From positions 2,355,656 to 2,419,655 of the forward strand of contig NZ_AP014815.1 of the NCBI RefSeq assembly GCF_001548095.1: a DNA stretch of 64,000 bases. Direction: 5' to 3'. The notes beneath the pieces are model-generated. The model was not told where the DNA came from, did no database searches, and saw only the letters and a program-made list of their open reading frames with translations. Source of the stretch: Geminocystis sp. NIES-3708. Lineage in GTDB: Bacteria; Cyanobacteriota; Cyanobacteriia; Cyanobacteriales; Cyanobacteriaceae. The position numbers and the translations under genes are program-made. This document shows positions 22,946 to 32,649 of the stretch, one piece after another. The stretch's first letter is position 1, and every line of letters begins with the position of its first letter.

Positions 22946-23920
22946 TTATGGTTGATAGTATTCATGGCGAATAAAAGGTAAATTAACTACTTCTCCTTCC
23001 ACTTCTGCAATGTTAACTTTTAAGCCAATATCTCCTGCTTTTGTGCGAATATAACCAAGAGCAAATTTTTCCGATTTCGTTTCTAAATAACTGGTTATTT
23101 TACCAACTTTTTCTCCTTCAACAGTGATAATATTATCTATTTCAGGATTAATTGAGTTATTTAATTTTATACCCCAAAGTTTTTGTTTAACGCCTTTATA
23201 AGTATTTAAACGAGCGATGGTTTCTTGTCCGATATAACAACCTTTATTAAAAGAAATAGCATCCCATAAACCACTTTCCAGAGGATTATATTCTTCGGTT
23301 AATTCTTTATTTGGCGTTGGCTTCCCTTGTAAAATGCGTAAATTTTCGTAATCTCGATTATTGATAATTAAGGGATTTTTTGTAGTTATTTTATTCCAAA
23401 TATAAGAAGCTTTTTCTTGAGAAATAATTAAGTTAAATCCTGTTAATTTTAAATTGCACCCAACACTAATGATTAATTCAATATCATCAATTTTAATAAT
23501 TTTATGGCTAAACTCAGGGGATTTTAAAAACTCATTATCTACCAAACTTGACAACAACTCAACACTTTTTTCTCCTATCAATGTAAAAATTTTATAATCA
23601 TTAGTTATATCTTTGATCCCTACTTTATCAAAAGGAAAAATATAACGATCCATCCAATCATATAACTTTTTATTTTGTTCGGGAGATACTAATAATAAAA
23701 CTTCATTTTCTTGAATATAAGCACTAACTAAATCAATATTTCTACCAGTGGAATTAACAAAAATAGTATCGCATCCTTCCCCTACTTTTAAACCTTGAAT
23801 ATTATTAGTTGTTTGATTATGTAAAAAACGAAGTCTATCATCTCCTGTTACTTTTAATAAACCCCAATTACTTCTATCAATTAAAGCTACAGAATTTTTA
23901 ATAGTATCTATATTAATCAT
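22946..23920 (-). CDS. ygfZ: YgfZ/GcvT-like folate-binding protein
   Basis: A 324-residue tetrahydrofolate-binding protein of the YgfZ group, which supports repair or maturation of some Fe-S enzymes. The signature KGCYIGQE lies at residues 226-233 with the conserved cysteine C228, preceded by NPLESGLWDAISFN. The N-terminal LLKVTGDDRLRFLHNQTTN block is the GcvT-like substrate domain start. Length is normal for the family. It is 27 bp downstream of the nucleotidyltransferase gene on the same strand, so the two are probably cotranscribed. Confidence 0.9.
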   Translation of the reverse strand: MINIDTIKNSVALIDRSNWGLLKVTGDDRLRFLHNQTTNNIQGLKVGEGCDTIFVNSTGRNIDLVSAYIQENEVLLLVSPEQNKKLYDWMDRYIFPFDKVGIKDITNDYKIFTLIGEKSVELLSSLVDNEFLKSPEFSHKIIKIDDIELIISVGCNLKLTGFNLIISQEKASYIWNKITTKNPLIINNRDYENLRILQGKPTPNKELTEEYNPLESGLWDAISFNKGCYIGQETIARLNTYKGVKQKLWGIKLNNSINPEIDNIITVEGEKVGKITSYLETKSEKFALGYIRTKAGDIGLKVNIAEVEGEVVNLPFIRHEYYQP

Positions 23921-23947
23921 ATTTTTTCTAAATTTTTCTAATTATTA

Positions 23948-24688
23948 TCAATTATTAATCTTAAAATTATTTAAGATAAAATTTTCAGCTTGAATTAGAG
24001 TTTCCGGTGTGCCAATATCTAAAAAAGATGCTTCGGTTATATGTACTTTTATTTTACAACCTTGATTGAGCAATTCAGGAAAAACATCATATTCAAAACT
24101 AAGAGGTTTTTTGTTGGGAAATTTGTTCATAACTGAGTGTTTAAATAAATAAACCCCCGCATTAATAACACCTTTTCCTTGTTGTTTTTCCGCAAAACTA
24201 ATTAAATTATAATCGTCATCATATTTTAACGAACCATAACGAGAAGCATCAGGTAAAGATAACCCTAAAATAGCCCCTTCAATCTCATCATTTTCTAAAT
24301 AATTAAATAAAGGTTTTAAGTCAGTAAAAATAAGAGAATCGCCGTTAGTTATTAACCATGAAGAGGGTTGTTGATTTGATAAATTGACTACATTAATAAA
24401 ACCTCCTGCCGTGCCTAAAGGTTCACTTTCTTGATAACATTTAACATTAATATTTTCTACATATTGGTTATTAAAATAAGATTCAATAATATCACCTAAA
24501 TAACCAGTAGAAACAATACAGTTATTTATATTTTGTTGATGTAAATAGTTAATAATCCATTCAAGAAAAGGTTTATTTGCTACCTTTGCCATAGGCTTAG
24601 GAATGTTAGGTAATAAATGCTTAACTCTAGTACCAAAACCTCCTGCCAAAATAACTGCGATTATATTTTGCATTTCAGAATTTATCAT
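23948..24688 (-). CDS. Sugar-phosphate nucleotidyltransferase (HddC-like)
   Basis: A 246-residue GT-A-fold nucleotidyltransferase. The signature LAGGFGTRVKHLLPNIPKP at about residues 14-32 is the NTP-binding loop with its catalytic lysine (KPMAKVANKP). ITNGDSLIFTDL holds the metal-binding aspartate. Sequence and length match enzymes that make GDP-D-glycero-alpha-D-manno-heptose (HddC) or related activated sugars, so it may feed S-layer or LPS glycan synthesis. A second ATG five codons inside is an equally good start. It sits with a glycosyltransferase and an epimerase on the same strand. Confidence 0.82.
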   Translation of the reverse strand: MINSEMQNIIAVILAGGFGTRVKHLLPNIPKPMAKVANKPFLEWIINYLHQQNINNCIVSTGYLGDIIESYFNNQYVENINVKCYQESEPLGTAGGFINVVNLSNQQPSSWLITNGDSLIFTDLKPLFNYLENDEIEGAILGLSLPDASRYGSLKYDDDYNLISFAEKQQGKGVINAGVYLFKHSVMNKFPNKKPLSFEYDVFPELLNQGCKIKVHITEASFLDIGTPETLIQAENFILNNFKINN

Positions 24689-24713
24689 AGGATAATTATA
24701 TAATTAATAGTCT

Positions 24714-24773
24714 GTAGTAATGACTTTAGTGATTTTTTCGTTATTTTTTTATTAGGGCTAAAGCCCAAACTAC
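24714..24773. repeat. Imperfect palindrome, REP/MITE-like, containing GGGCTAAAGCCC
   Basis: GTAGT (24714) and CTTTAG (24724) pair with CTAAAG (24758) and ACTAC (24769), giving a long imperfect hairpin around a T-rich centre. The GGCTAAAGCC core and the GTAGT/ACTAC ends are the pattern of small palindromic repeats scattered through many cyanobacterial genomes. It lies between the glycosyltransferase and nucleotidyltransferase genes and could also end the upstream transcript. Confidence 0.6.
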
Positions 24774-24781
24774 GAACAAGT

Positions 24782-25765
24782 TTAGAAAAATGAGCTTATT
24801 TTTTTTATAACTTTATCTAAAGAAAAAGGCTTGTATTTAATAATATTTGGTATATTTTCAGAGAAAGATTGTTGATGATCAAAAAAGTTATTAATTTCCT
24901 CAAATATTCTTACGATACGCTCTTTAATTAAAGATAAACGATAATTATTAACTATGTTTATATTGACTGAATTGTTTTGCCAATTTTCTACAGCCTTTAA
25001 AATTCTTTGAACATCATATTCTTTAGAATAAACTCGCAATTTATGACAATTAAAACTAGGATCTAAATAGTCTGATAAAGCATCATTTATACTAGAAAAA
25101 ATTGTACATCCACAAGCCATTGCTTCCAAAGGAGGCAATCCGAAACCTTCACTAGCTTTTGCTTGTACCCAATATTCCGTTGAGTCATAAAGATAGACTT
25201 TAGTTTGATTAAAAATAGTGGCTAAATCTTCTACCCAATAATCAATTAAAGTCAAATTACAATGGGGATTTAAGGCTGGTACTAGTTCTTCTATCAAATA
25301 TTTTGAAGATTTGCGTTTCTGTACCAATACATCAATTTTTCTTTGCTGTTGTTGGTTATGATATTTATCGGAAATCTCGTTAGGAAGATAAAAAATTAAG
25401 TTATTTGGGGCATATCTTCCCCAATAGGCTTGAGAATGTTTACTAACGGTTATTATTGGCACTTTTGATGATATTTTAAATTTATATCCTGTACTGTGAG
25501 CAAAATAAACTACATTAAAATTTTTAAGTTTTGTTAAAAGTTCTTGAATGTGAGGACCCCAATGAATAATATAAATATTATTAGTCGCATTAATATCTTT
25601 AATTACATCATTTAGAAACAAAATATTCTTTTCTTTTTTTTTATAAGTAACGGGTTGAGCTTTAAAAAGTGATTGTGCAATAGCCATAAATTTCAGTTGA
25701 GCAATATGTCCACCGCTATTGATGTTCATTTCTGGAAAGAGAAAATAGAGATTCCGTTGTGTCAT
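24782..25765 (-). CDS. Family 1/4-type glycosyltransferase
   Basis: A 327-residue GT-B glycosyltransferase from the ATG at 25765 (MTQRNLYFLFPEMNINSGG). A TTG eleven codons further upstream is in frame but lies inside a terminator-like hairpin and T-run, so I reject it as start. The retaining-GT signature ASEGFGLPPLEAMACG (about residues 203-218, E-x7-E) binds the donor nucleotide. The N-terminal acceptor domain has the NSGGHIAQLKFM start. The substrate is unknown. The neighbouring epimerase and nucleotidyltransferase suggest a small cell-surface sugar cluster. Confidence 0.85.
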   Translation of the reverse strand: MTQRNLYFLFPEMNINSGGHIAQLKFMAIAQSLFKAQPVTYKKKEKNILFLNDVIKDINATNNIYIIHWGPHIQELLTKLKNFNVVYFAHSTGYKFKISSKVPIITVSKHSQAYWGRYAPNNLIFYLPNEISDKYHNQQQQRKIDVLVQKRKSSKYLIEELVPALNPHCNLTLIDYWVEDLATIFNQTKVYLYDSTEYWVQAKASEGFGLPPLEAMACGCTIFSSINDALSDYLDPSFNCHKLRVYSKEYDVQRILKAVENWQNNSVNINIVNNYRLSLIKERIVRIFEEINNFFDHQQSFSENIPNIIKYKPFSLDKVIKKISSFF

Positions 25766-25776
25766 AGTTTTTAGAT

Positions 25777-25807
25777 AAAAAAAACCCTTAATCCCCAATT
25801 TTGGGGA
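25777..25807 (-). terminator. Intrinsic terminator-like hairpin between epimerase and glycosyltransferase genes
   Basis: On the minus strand the perfect palindrome TCCCCAAAATTGGGGA (25792-25807) is followed within 7 bases by eight T (25784-25777). This fits a Rho-independent terminator after the epimerase gene, only about 12 bp ahead of the next ATG. It may attenuate read-through into the glycosyltransferase gene. Confidence 0.65.
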
Positions 25808-25923
25808 CTTTAACTTTATTGATTTTCTAGGATAATTGAATTAAAAGGGCAAAAATTAGACAAAATAATTTCTCATAATTGAGAAAAAAGACGATAAAAT
25901 TCTACCAAATAAGGGGCAAAATC

Positions 25924-26856
25924 CTAAACGTTGGAATAAATAGTATTACGAAGAATAGTGTAGCCTTTGATTAACTCTTGAATCCCTCTGGCTAATGTCC
26001 AATCAGGGGTAAAACCAGTACTTAAAATTCTGGCATTGGAAACAATATAATCTCTTTTATCAGGATCTTCGCCGATAGGTGCTTCAATATAATAGAAATT
26101 GGGTATTTGTTTCTGAATTTCCGCACATAGTTCTAATTTTGACAAGTTAGCATCTTCTAAACCAACATTATAAGGTTTCCCTTTCATGGTTTCAAAGTTA
26201 TCTAAACCGTGTAAAAATACTTTTACCACGTCACGGATATGGATATAATTACGTTTAAAGTGTCCTTCAAATACTACCACAGTGCGATCCGTTACGGCAC
26301 GATAAACAAAATCATTGACAAGTAAATCCACTCTCATACGAGGAGACATTCCAAAAACTGTAGCCAAACGAAAACTAATACTATTTTCTCTTTCTAAAAT
26401 AGCTTTTTCAGCTTCTACTTTAGTGACACCATAAGCGGAAATAGGGCGTAATGGACTTTCTTCGGTACACATTTTACCTTTTTCGCCGATGCCATAACCA
26501 CTGTTAGTAATTGGCACTAAAAATCTTTGCTCTTTACTAGCCAAACGACATAACATTTGAATCGCATCTCGATTTGTGGTTTCTGTGGCAATTTTATCTC
26601 TACCACATAAAGGTGCACCGACTAATGCCGCCAAAGGAATAATTACATCGGCATCTTTAACTAAGTCTTTCATCAAACTTTCTTCACGACAATCGCCTCT
26701 TATTACCTTAAAAGTATCGTATTGACAACATTCAGCGAGACTATTTTGACGAAACATGAAGTTATCAACTACGGTTACTTCATAACCTTTACTTAATAAG
26801 ACAGGTGTCAATACTGAGCCAATATAACCACCGCCTCCAGTAATTAAAATTTTCAT
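25924..26856 (-). CDS. NAD-dependent nucleotide-sugar epimerase/dehydratase
   Basis: A 310-residue extended short-chain dehydrogenase. The NAD-binding motif GGGGYIGS is at residues 7-14 and the catalytic Tyr-x3-Lys in AYGVTKVEAEK at about residues 140-150. The RNYIHIRDVVKVFLHGL segment and CGRDK are typical of the SDR group that includes sugar 4-epimerases and heptose-pathway enzymes; which reaction it runs cannot be settled. It is in the same orientation as the HddC-like gene, which supports a role in nucleotide-heptose or a related sugar. Length is normal. Confidence 0.87.
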   Translation of the reverse strand: MKILITGGGGYIGSVLTPVLLSKGYEVTVVDNFMFRQNSLAECCQYDTFKVIRGDCREESLMKDLVKDADVIIPLAALVGAPLCGRDKIATETTNRDAIQMLCRLASKEQRFLVPITNSGYGIGEKGKMCTEESPLRPISAYGVTKVEAEKAILERENSISFRLATVFGMSPRMRVDLLVNDFVYRAVTDRTVVVFEGHFKRNYIHIRDVVKVFLHGLDNFETMKGKPYNVGLEDANLSKLELCAEIQKQIPNFYYIEAPIGEDPDKRDYIVSNARILSTGFTPDWTLARGIQELIKGYTILRNTIYSNV

Positions 26857-27014
26857 AGTTAGAATATCAAGTTTAAATATTTATTAATCTTTGCCGTATT
26901 CAATCATAAAGGACATTGAACAATTAATAATGAAAATTATTAACTATTCTTGAAAATCCTTTATTGGGGAATAATCTCCTATTCTTTAAGTAGATAGCTG
27001 AATTGAATAAGCCT

Positions 27015-28637
27015 TTACTTTATCGTCCAAAAAGGAAAATTTTGACTAGGATTGATAGTAACCCCCGTGATACCATTTTGGGCAAAAGCATAATCTTTAT
27101 TTTGCCATAGAGGAATATAAGGTACTTCTTCAGCCATGATAGATTGAATATCACCAAAGGCAGTTTTTCGCACTTCAATGTCTGATTCTTGGCGTTGTTT
27201 ATCGATTAATTGATTCACTTTTGTATTATAAAAAAAAGAGCCTTGAGTTTGTGCACCACCCTCCAAACACCCATCTTTTTCGTTACCTTTAACGCATTGT
27301 AGGAAAGGTTGAATATAATTATCTGCATCGAGAAAATCAGGATACCAATCACCTAAAAATGAGGAATAAATTCCTTTACCTAAGTTACTAAAAGCTGTGG
27401 CACTTTCTACCGCATTAGGGATAAATTGAATGATACCTTCTAATTGTTGATCTGCGATGGCTTTCAATGTACTTGCTGCCGCACTACGAGTTTTAGAGGC
27501 GGAAGGATACCAAACTTCTACAACAGCAGGATTTGTAGGAGAAAAACCCGCTTTAGTTAATAACTCTTTAGCTAAAGCAATATTATTGTCTTGATATTTA
27601 GTTTGAAAAGCTGGTTGAAAAACATCAAAAACATTAGGAATTAAGCTATATAAAGGCTCAGATTGTCCTAATAATACCCTATCCACGATTAATTTACGAT
27701 CAATTAAAGCTGCTATCGCTTGTCGTACTTCAAGTTGATCTAATGGTTTTTGATTACGATTTAAAACCATATAACTAACAACAGTACCAGATCCTTCCGT
27801 CATTTGAAATCTACCAGCAGTAGCATCTTGTACTAGAGTAGTAATTTGCTCAGGAGCAAAAGTTTGATAAGCGACGGAGACGGCACCAGTTAAGAAACTA
27901 TTATAAAGATTAGCAGAGTTACCCGCATAAATTTGTAAATCAATACCTTTATTTGTTGGTTTGTCACCCCAATAATTGTCAAAAACATCTAAAGTAACGG
28001 AATCACTATTAAAAGCAGTCAATTTGTAAGGGCCTGTAGCGACTAATTCATTCGGTTTAAATTGTCCTTGACCTATGGTATAACCTTGAGGAGAAACTGC
28101 ACAAACTCCAGGAAATGCTAATAAAGCAGGAAATGCCGCAAAAGGTTTATTGAGAGTAATAGTTAATTCATATTCTCCCGTTGCCTGAATTTCTTTTACC
28201 GCATCACTCAATAGAAAAGAAGGCTTACCACCATTTTTCATAAACCTATCTAAAGAAAACTTCATGGCTTCAGCATTAAAAACTGTGTCATCATGAAACT
28301 TGACTCCCTCTCTTAAAGGTATTTTATAAGTTAAGCCATCATCACTAATCGTTGGCATCGCCGTGGCTAATAAAGGGATTAATTCCGTTGTGCCTAGTTT
28401 GTAGGTATAAAGGCTCTCACCAATGTTATAAATCAAGTTTAAACCTGCTAATTCATAGCTATCTGCTGGATCTAATGTTCTAGCTTTCAATGTAGTTCCA
28501 ATAGTAATTCTACCGTTATTATTTGTGGTAGAATTAGGAGTATTTTGTAATCTATTATTAGCATTACACGCCACAATTAACCCTAAACAGGCAAAAGAAA
28601 GGGCAATATATTTTAATATTTTAACTATTTTCCTCAT
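27015..28637 (-). CDS. ABC transporter substrate-binding lipoprotein, peptide/nickel (family 5) type
   Basis: A 540-residue extracytoplasmic solute receptor. A lipoprotein signal peptide ends in the lipobox IVAC with C24. The family 5 pattern is clear: LDPADSYELAGLNLIYNIGESLY, then YKIPLREGVKFHDDTVFNAEAM (about residues 110-130) and GTGPYKLTAFN-like text further on. It binds peptides, nickel or similar ligands for a Dpp/Opp-type importer, but no permease or ATPase genes adjoin it, so it must pair with a distant transporter. A TATAAT hexamer lies about 20 bp upstream of the ATG on the minus strand (28651-28656), a possible -10 element. Confidence 0.9.
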   Translation of the reverse strand: MRKIVKILKYIALSFACLGLIVACNANNRLQNTPNSTTNNNGRITIGTTLKARTLDPADSYELAGLNLIYNIGESLYTYKLGTTELIPLLATAMPTISDDGLTYKIPLREGVKFHDDTVFNAEAMKFSLDRFMKNGGKPSFLLSDAVKEIQATGEYELTITLNKPFAAFPALLAFPGVCAVSPQGYTIGQGQFKPNELVATGPYKLTAFNSDSVTLDVFDNYWGDKPTNKGIDLQIYAGNSANLYNSFLTGAVSVAYQTFAPEQITTLVQDATAGRFQMTEGSGTVVSYMVLNRNQKPLDQLEVRQAIAALIDRKLIVDRVLLGQSEPLYSLIPNVFDVFQPAFQTKYQDNNIALAKELLTKAGFSPTNPAVVEVWYPSASKTRSAAASTLKAIADQQLEGIIQFIPNAVESATAFSNLGKGIYSSFLGDWYPDFLDADNYIQPFLQCVKGNEKDGCLEGGAQTQGSFFYNTKVNQLIDKQRQESDIEVRKTAFGDIQSIMAEEVPYIPLWQNKDYAFAQNGITGVTINPSQNFPFWTIK

Positions 28638-28897
28638 GTTTTATTACAAATAACATTATATTTTCAGCAAACTTGTTAAATTTTGACACAAATAAGATAA
28701 GTAATAACGTCTGTTTTTTTTTATGATTAGGGTGTGACGAAAAAGTATGAGGATAGGAGTTAGAAGTCAGGAGATAAGGGTGAAGAGAAATAATGAATTT
28801 ATTTTTTCAAGAAAAATATTCAGTAAAGTAAATAGTTTATTGTTCATGAATCTAATATATAATCGATTACGCAAGTGCCTAGATTTTTTTTGAGTTA

Positions 28898-29911
28898 ATG
28901 ATTAATCAACAAACCGCCATATATCGCATACTAGATGCTAACTTAGATCGAGCCAGAGAAGGATTAAGAATCATTGAGGAATGGTGTCGATTTGGTTTGA
29001 ATGAGAAAGAAATGGCAACTACCTGTAAAGAAATGCGTCAGGAATTAGCTAGTTGGCATTCCTCAGAATTACGCACAGCCAGGGATACACCTAATGATGT
29101 TGGTACAGATGTAACCCATCCTCAAGAAACGGAAAGAGAGAATTTACCTGATTTATTACAAGCCAATTTATGTAGAGTGCAAGAAGCCTTGAGGGTGTTA
29201 GAAGAATATGCAAAATTATATGATGTCGAATTTGCGGCGGCGATGAAACAAATGCGATATCAAGTTTATACTCTTGAAAGTCAATTATTTGGTCAATCTC
29301 GTTTACAATTATTAGTCAAATCTTCACTATACTTAGTCACTTCTCCTGTGGATAATTTTTTCAACGTTGTGGAATCTGCTTTAAAAGGAGGTTTAAAGTT
29401 AGTCCAATATCGTCACAAAGATCAAGATGATTTAATAAAACTTAAAGAAGCCTATAAATTAAAACAATTATGTAATAACTATAACGCTTTATTTATCGTT
29501 AACGATCGCATTGATATTGCTTTGGCGGTGAATGCAGATGGAGTACACTTAGGACAAACAGACTGCCCAGTAGGGTTAGCACGGCAAATTCTCGGCACAG
29601 GAAAAATCATCGGTAAATCCACCACCAACCCTCAAGAAATGGCAAAAGCTATCAGTGATGGTGCTGATTATATCGGAGTTGGACCTGTTTATGAAACTCC
29701 TACTAAAGCAGGTAAAAAAGCGACAGGATTAGAATATATTCGTTATGCTCAATCTAATGCTACAATTCCCTGGTTTGCCATCGGTGGTATTGATAGTAAT
29801 AATATTCGAGATGTCATAAAAGCAGGGGCAACAAAAGTGGCAGTGGTTAGGGCAATTATGGCGGCAGAAAACCCCACAGAAGAAACAAAAAATCTTCTCA
29901 AAAACTTTTGA
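28898..29911 (+). CDS. thiE: Thiamine phosphate synthase with N-terminal ThiD2-like domain
   Basis: A 337-residue enzyme that couples hydroxymethylpyrimidine diphosphate and thiazole phosphate to thiamine phosphate. The C-terminal TIM barrel (about 140-335) shows VQYRHKDQ, HLGQTDCPVGLARQ, GKSTTNPQEM and GVGPVYETPTKAG, the standard substrate and phosphate-binding motifs. The N-terminal 125 residues (RILDANLDRAREGLRIIEEW and the duplicate RVQEALRVLEEYAK) form the helical ThiD2-type extension of cyanobacterial ThiE. I see no TPP riboswitch in the 260 bp upstream. Single gene, divergent from the substrate-binding protein gene. Confidence 0.93.
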   Translation: MINQQTAIYRILDANLDRAREGLRIIEEWCRFGLNEKEMATTCKEMRQELASWHSSELRTARDTPNDVGTDVTHPQETERENLPDLLQANLCRVQEALRVLEEYAKLYDVEFAAAMKQMRYQVYTLESQLFGQSRLQLLVKSSLYLVTSPVDNFFNVVESALKGGLKLVQYRHKDQDDLIKLKEAYKLKQLCNNYNALFIVNDRIDIALAVNADGVHLGQTDCPVGLARQILGTGKIIGKSTTNPQEMAKAISDGADYIGVGPVYETPTKAGKKATGLEYIRYAQSNATIPWFAIGGIDSNNIRDVIKAGATKVAVVRAIMAAENPTEETKNLLKNF

Positions 29912-29949
29912 AAAAGCAAAATATAAAGGTTATCTTGATAGTTAATTCT

Positions 29950-31446
29950 TTATCCTTCGTCATTTTTTTTCCAATTAGGCTTAGATTCAGCAGCTTTTAA
30001 AGATGAATTTTGTTGACTATTTTGGCGATAAAGTATAATTTCCCCTTGATAATTTTCCTTATTTTTATTGTCTTGATAACTCTCTCCTTTTCTTCTAGCG
30101 GCAGTTTTTTCATCGCTAGTTTCTTCCGCTATTACTTCATATAAAATCGCTAATTTTTCAGTGTTATTAGCCTTGCGTAAAATTCGCCCTAATCTTTGAA
30201 TATATTCTCTAGTTGAGCCTGTGCCAGACAATATAATTGCTATTTTAGCATCAGGCACGTCAACGCCTTCATTAAGTACATGAGAAGCCGCTAAAATTTT
30301 ATATTCTCCCCTATGATATTTTGTTAAAATTTGATGACGCTCTTTTACAGGTGTTTGATAAGTTATTGCTGGAATTAAATATTGTTGAGAAATGCGGTAA
30401 ACTGTGGCATTATCATTAGTAAAAATCAGGATTTTATCAGGATAATGTTTTTCTATTAATTCACTTAATACCTTTAATTTTGCAGTGGTACCTGAAGCGA
30501 TTTCCTTTGATTCTCGATGGGCTAACATTGCTCTTCTTCCTTCATTTGTTCTGGCACTGGCTTTAACAAATAATTGCCAACCATCGAGACTAGAAAGAGA
30601 AATATTCGACTGTTTTAAAAAAGTATTTCTAATATTTATGACTTCATTATATCTTTTTTTTTCTTCTATTTCTAAAGATACTTTTATGGGAATAACTTGA
30701 TATTCTGAAAGAGTATTATTTGATAATTCTTGAGGTGTTTTACGATAAATAATTTTACCAATTAAATTGTCTAAATAACTATGACTACCATCACCTCTTT
30801 CGGGGGTAGCCGTCAACCCAAGACGATAAGGTGCAATGGATTCTTCTGCTATCACTTGAAAAAAATCTGTAGGTAAATGATGACATTCATCGAAAATCAA
30901 CAAACCGTAATGATTCCCTAATGTCTTAGCATGAATCGCCGCACTATGATAAGTTGCTATTAAAATTGGAGTGCGATCATGTGAGCCTCCTCCTAACAAT
31001 CCAACTTTTATCTTGGGAAAAGCTAACTCAATTTGTGCATACCACTGATGTAATAAGTCTAAAGTTGGTACTACTATTAAAGTTGTTCTTGGGGTACAGG
31101 CGATCGCTAATTGTGCCAAATAAGTTTTACCTGCCGCTGTTGGTAAGACAACAACCCCTTTTCTTTGAGCCAATTTCCACGCTTCTAAGGCTTCTATTTG
31201 ATGAGGATAAGGAGTTTTGGTTAAATTAGATTGAATTTCTAAGGGAAAAAATGCCTTGGCGGAGTCAACGAAATTAATGTTTTCTTGCTCAAAAGCCTCG
31301 ATTAATGCACGATAATAAATAGCTGGAATGCGAAATTTTTCGATTCTGTCATCCCATGTTGCAAATTCAATCCATGCCTTACCTCTTGGCGGTGGATGTA
31401 AAATTAGTGTACCACGATCATAAGTTAATTTAGTCGCACGACTCAT
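29950..31446 (-). CDS. XPB/Rad25-like superfamily 2 DNA helicase
   Basis: A 498-residue SF2 helicase. Motifs in order: Q/PYPHQIEALEAW before the Walker A LPTAAGKT (residues 101-108), DECHH at 186-190, LTATPERGDG (motif III region, about 213), a helicase C domain with ILIFTNDN, and motif VI YIQRLGRILRK near residue 430. The layout, with the short N-terminal DNA-damage-recognition-like domain, matches bacterial XPB-type helicases. The lysine-rich C-terminal tail looks disordered. It converges with thiE; its job in repair is inferred. Confidence 0.87.
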   Translation of the reverse strand: MSRATKLTYDRGTLILHPPPRGKAWIEFATWDDRIEKFRIPAIYYRALIEAFEQENINFVDSAKAFFPLEIQSNLTKTPYPHQIEALEAWKLAQRKGVVVLPTAAGKTYLAQLAIACTPRTTLIVVPTLDLLHQWYAQIELAFPKIKVGLLGGGSHDRTPILIATYHSAAIHAKTLGNHYGLLIFDECHHLPTDFFQVIAEESIAPYRLGLTATPERGDGSHSYLDNLIGKIIYRKTPQELSNNTLSEYQVIPIKVSLEIEEKKRYNEVINIRNTFLKQSNISLSSLDGWQLFVKASARTNEGRRAMLAHRESKEIASGTTAKLKVLSELIEKHYPDKILIFTNDNATVYRISQQYLIPAITYQTPVKERHQILTKYHRGEYKILAASHVLNEGVDVPDAKIAIILSGTGSTREYIQRLGRILRKANNTEKLAILYEVIAEETSDEKTAARRKGESYQDNKNKENYQGEIILYRQNSQQNSSLKAAESKPNWKKNDEG

Positions 31447-31632
31447 TAATAATTACAGCAAAATGAACATCTCAATTATATGTTGAAAAGGAATAATTCC
31501 TATGATACGAAGAAAATTAATTTGAGTCTTAATCCTAGATATACAAATTTTTAAACATTCTCTTATTTTATAAAATTCCATTTGATTTAAAAATAGATAA
31601 TCAAAGAAATTATTTTATCATTAAAAAATGTT

Positions 31633-32649
31633 ATGCCTGAAGAAAAGAAACTATCTTTAAACTTAAAAACAAAACAAAAATTATCTATAGTAATTCCTGT
31701 CTATAACGGAGGTGAAGCATTTTATCACTGTTTATTAAGTATCAAAAAATTTGCTCCTCCAGAAATAGAAATTATTGTTGTAGCTGATGGAGATACTGAT
31801 GATTCAAGAAAATTAGCTCAAAAATTTACATCTAAAATAATTATAAATGATCAAGCTTTAGGTCCTGCAAATGCAAGAAATTTAGGTGCTAAAATTGCCA
31901 CAGGAGAGTTACTTTTTTTCTTAGATGCCGATGTTTCTATTAAGGAACAAACTATTCCTAAAATTAAGCTATTTTTTGCAGAAAACACAGAAATAACTGC
32001 CTTAATTGGTTCTTATGATGATCAACCCGGTGCGATTAATTTTTTGTCTCAATATAAAAATTTATTTCATCATTATACCCATCAACAAGGACAAGAAAAC
32101 GCATTAACTTTTTGGGGTGCTTGTGGTGTTATTAAGCGAGATATTTTTGAAAAAATAGGAGGTTTTAATAATAGTTATAAGTTGCCTTCAGTAGAAGATG
32201 TTGAGTTAGGTTATCGACTTACCGAAGCAGGTTATAAAATTAATTTAGTTAAAGATATTCAGGTTAAACATTTGAAAAAATGGACTATAATTTCTCTGTT
32301 AAAAGCTGATATTTTTCAACGAGCTATTCCTTGGACTATTTTATTATTAAAATACGGTAATATGGTTAATGATCTTAATTTAAGTTGGACGAATAGAGTA
32401 AGTATTTTACTGATTTATAGTCTTATAATATTGACAGTATTATCCTTTTGGTTTAACTTTGTTTATTTATTTATTATTATCATCATTACCCTATTAATAA
32501 TTAATCGAAAAGTTTATTATTTCTTTTATAAAAAAAAAGGCTTAATTTTTAGTTTAAATGCTATTTTATGGCATTGGTTTTACTATTTATATGGTGGTTT
32601 TGGTTTTATGTTAGGTTTAATTTTATTTAGGTTCAAAAATGTTAATTAA
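31633..32649 (+). CDS. Family 2 glycosyltransferase with C-terminal membrane helices
   Basis: A 338-residue inverting GT-A glycosyltransferase. The domain opens with LSIVIPVYNGGEAFYHCL (about residues 17-34); the donor-binding VVADGDTDDS and the DXD-type LFFLDADVSI are present, and AIYNRDIF-like acceptor text is replaced by GACGVIKRDIFEKIGGF with EDVELGYRL. Two or three transmembrane segments follow from about residue 240. This first gene of the polysaccharide region overlaps the next membrane protein by 11 bp. Membrane-bound glycan assembly is likely; the acceptor is unknown. Confidence 0.87.
   Translation: MPEEKKLSLNLKTKQKLSIVIPVYNGGEAFYHCLLSIKKFAPPEIEIIVVADGDTDDSRKLAQKFTSKIIINDQALGPANARNLGAKIATGELLFFLDADVSIKEQTIPKIKLFFAENTEITALIGSYDDQPGAINFLSQYKNLFHHYTHQQGQENALTFWGACGVIKRDIFEKIGGFNNSYKLPSVEDVELGYRLTEAGYKINLVKDIQVKHLKKWTIISLLKADIFQRAIPWTILLLKYGNMVNDLNLSWTNRVSILLIYSLIILTVLSFWFNFVYLFIIIIITLLIINRKVYYFFYKKKGLIFSLNAILWHWFYYLYGGFGFMLGLILFRFKNVN

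Noticed and set aside
28640-28897. TPP riboswitch upstream of thiE
   Set aside because: The conserved CTGAGA and other core elements of the riboswitch are not seen in this gap.
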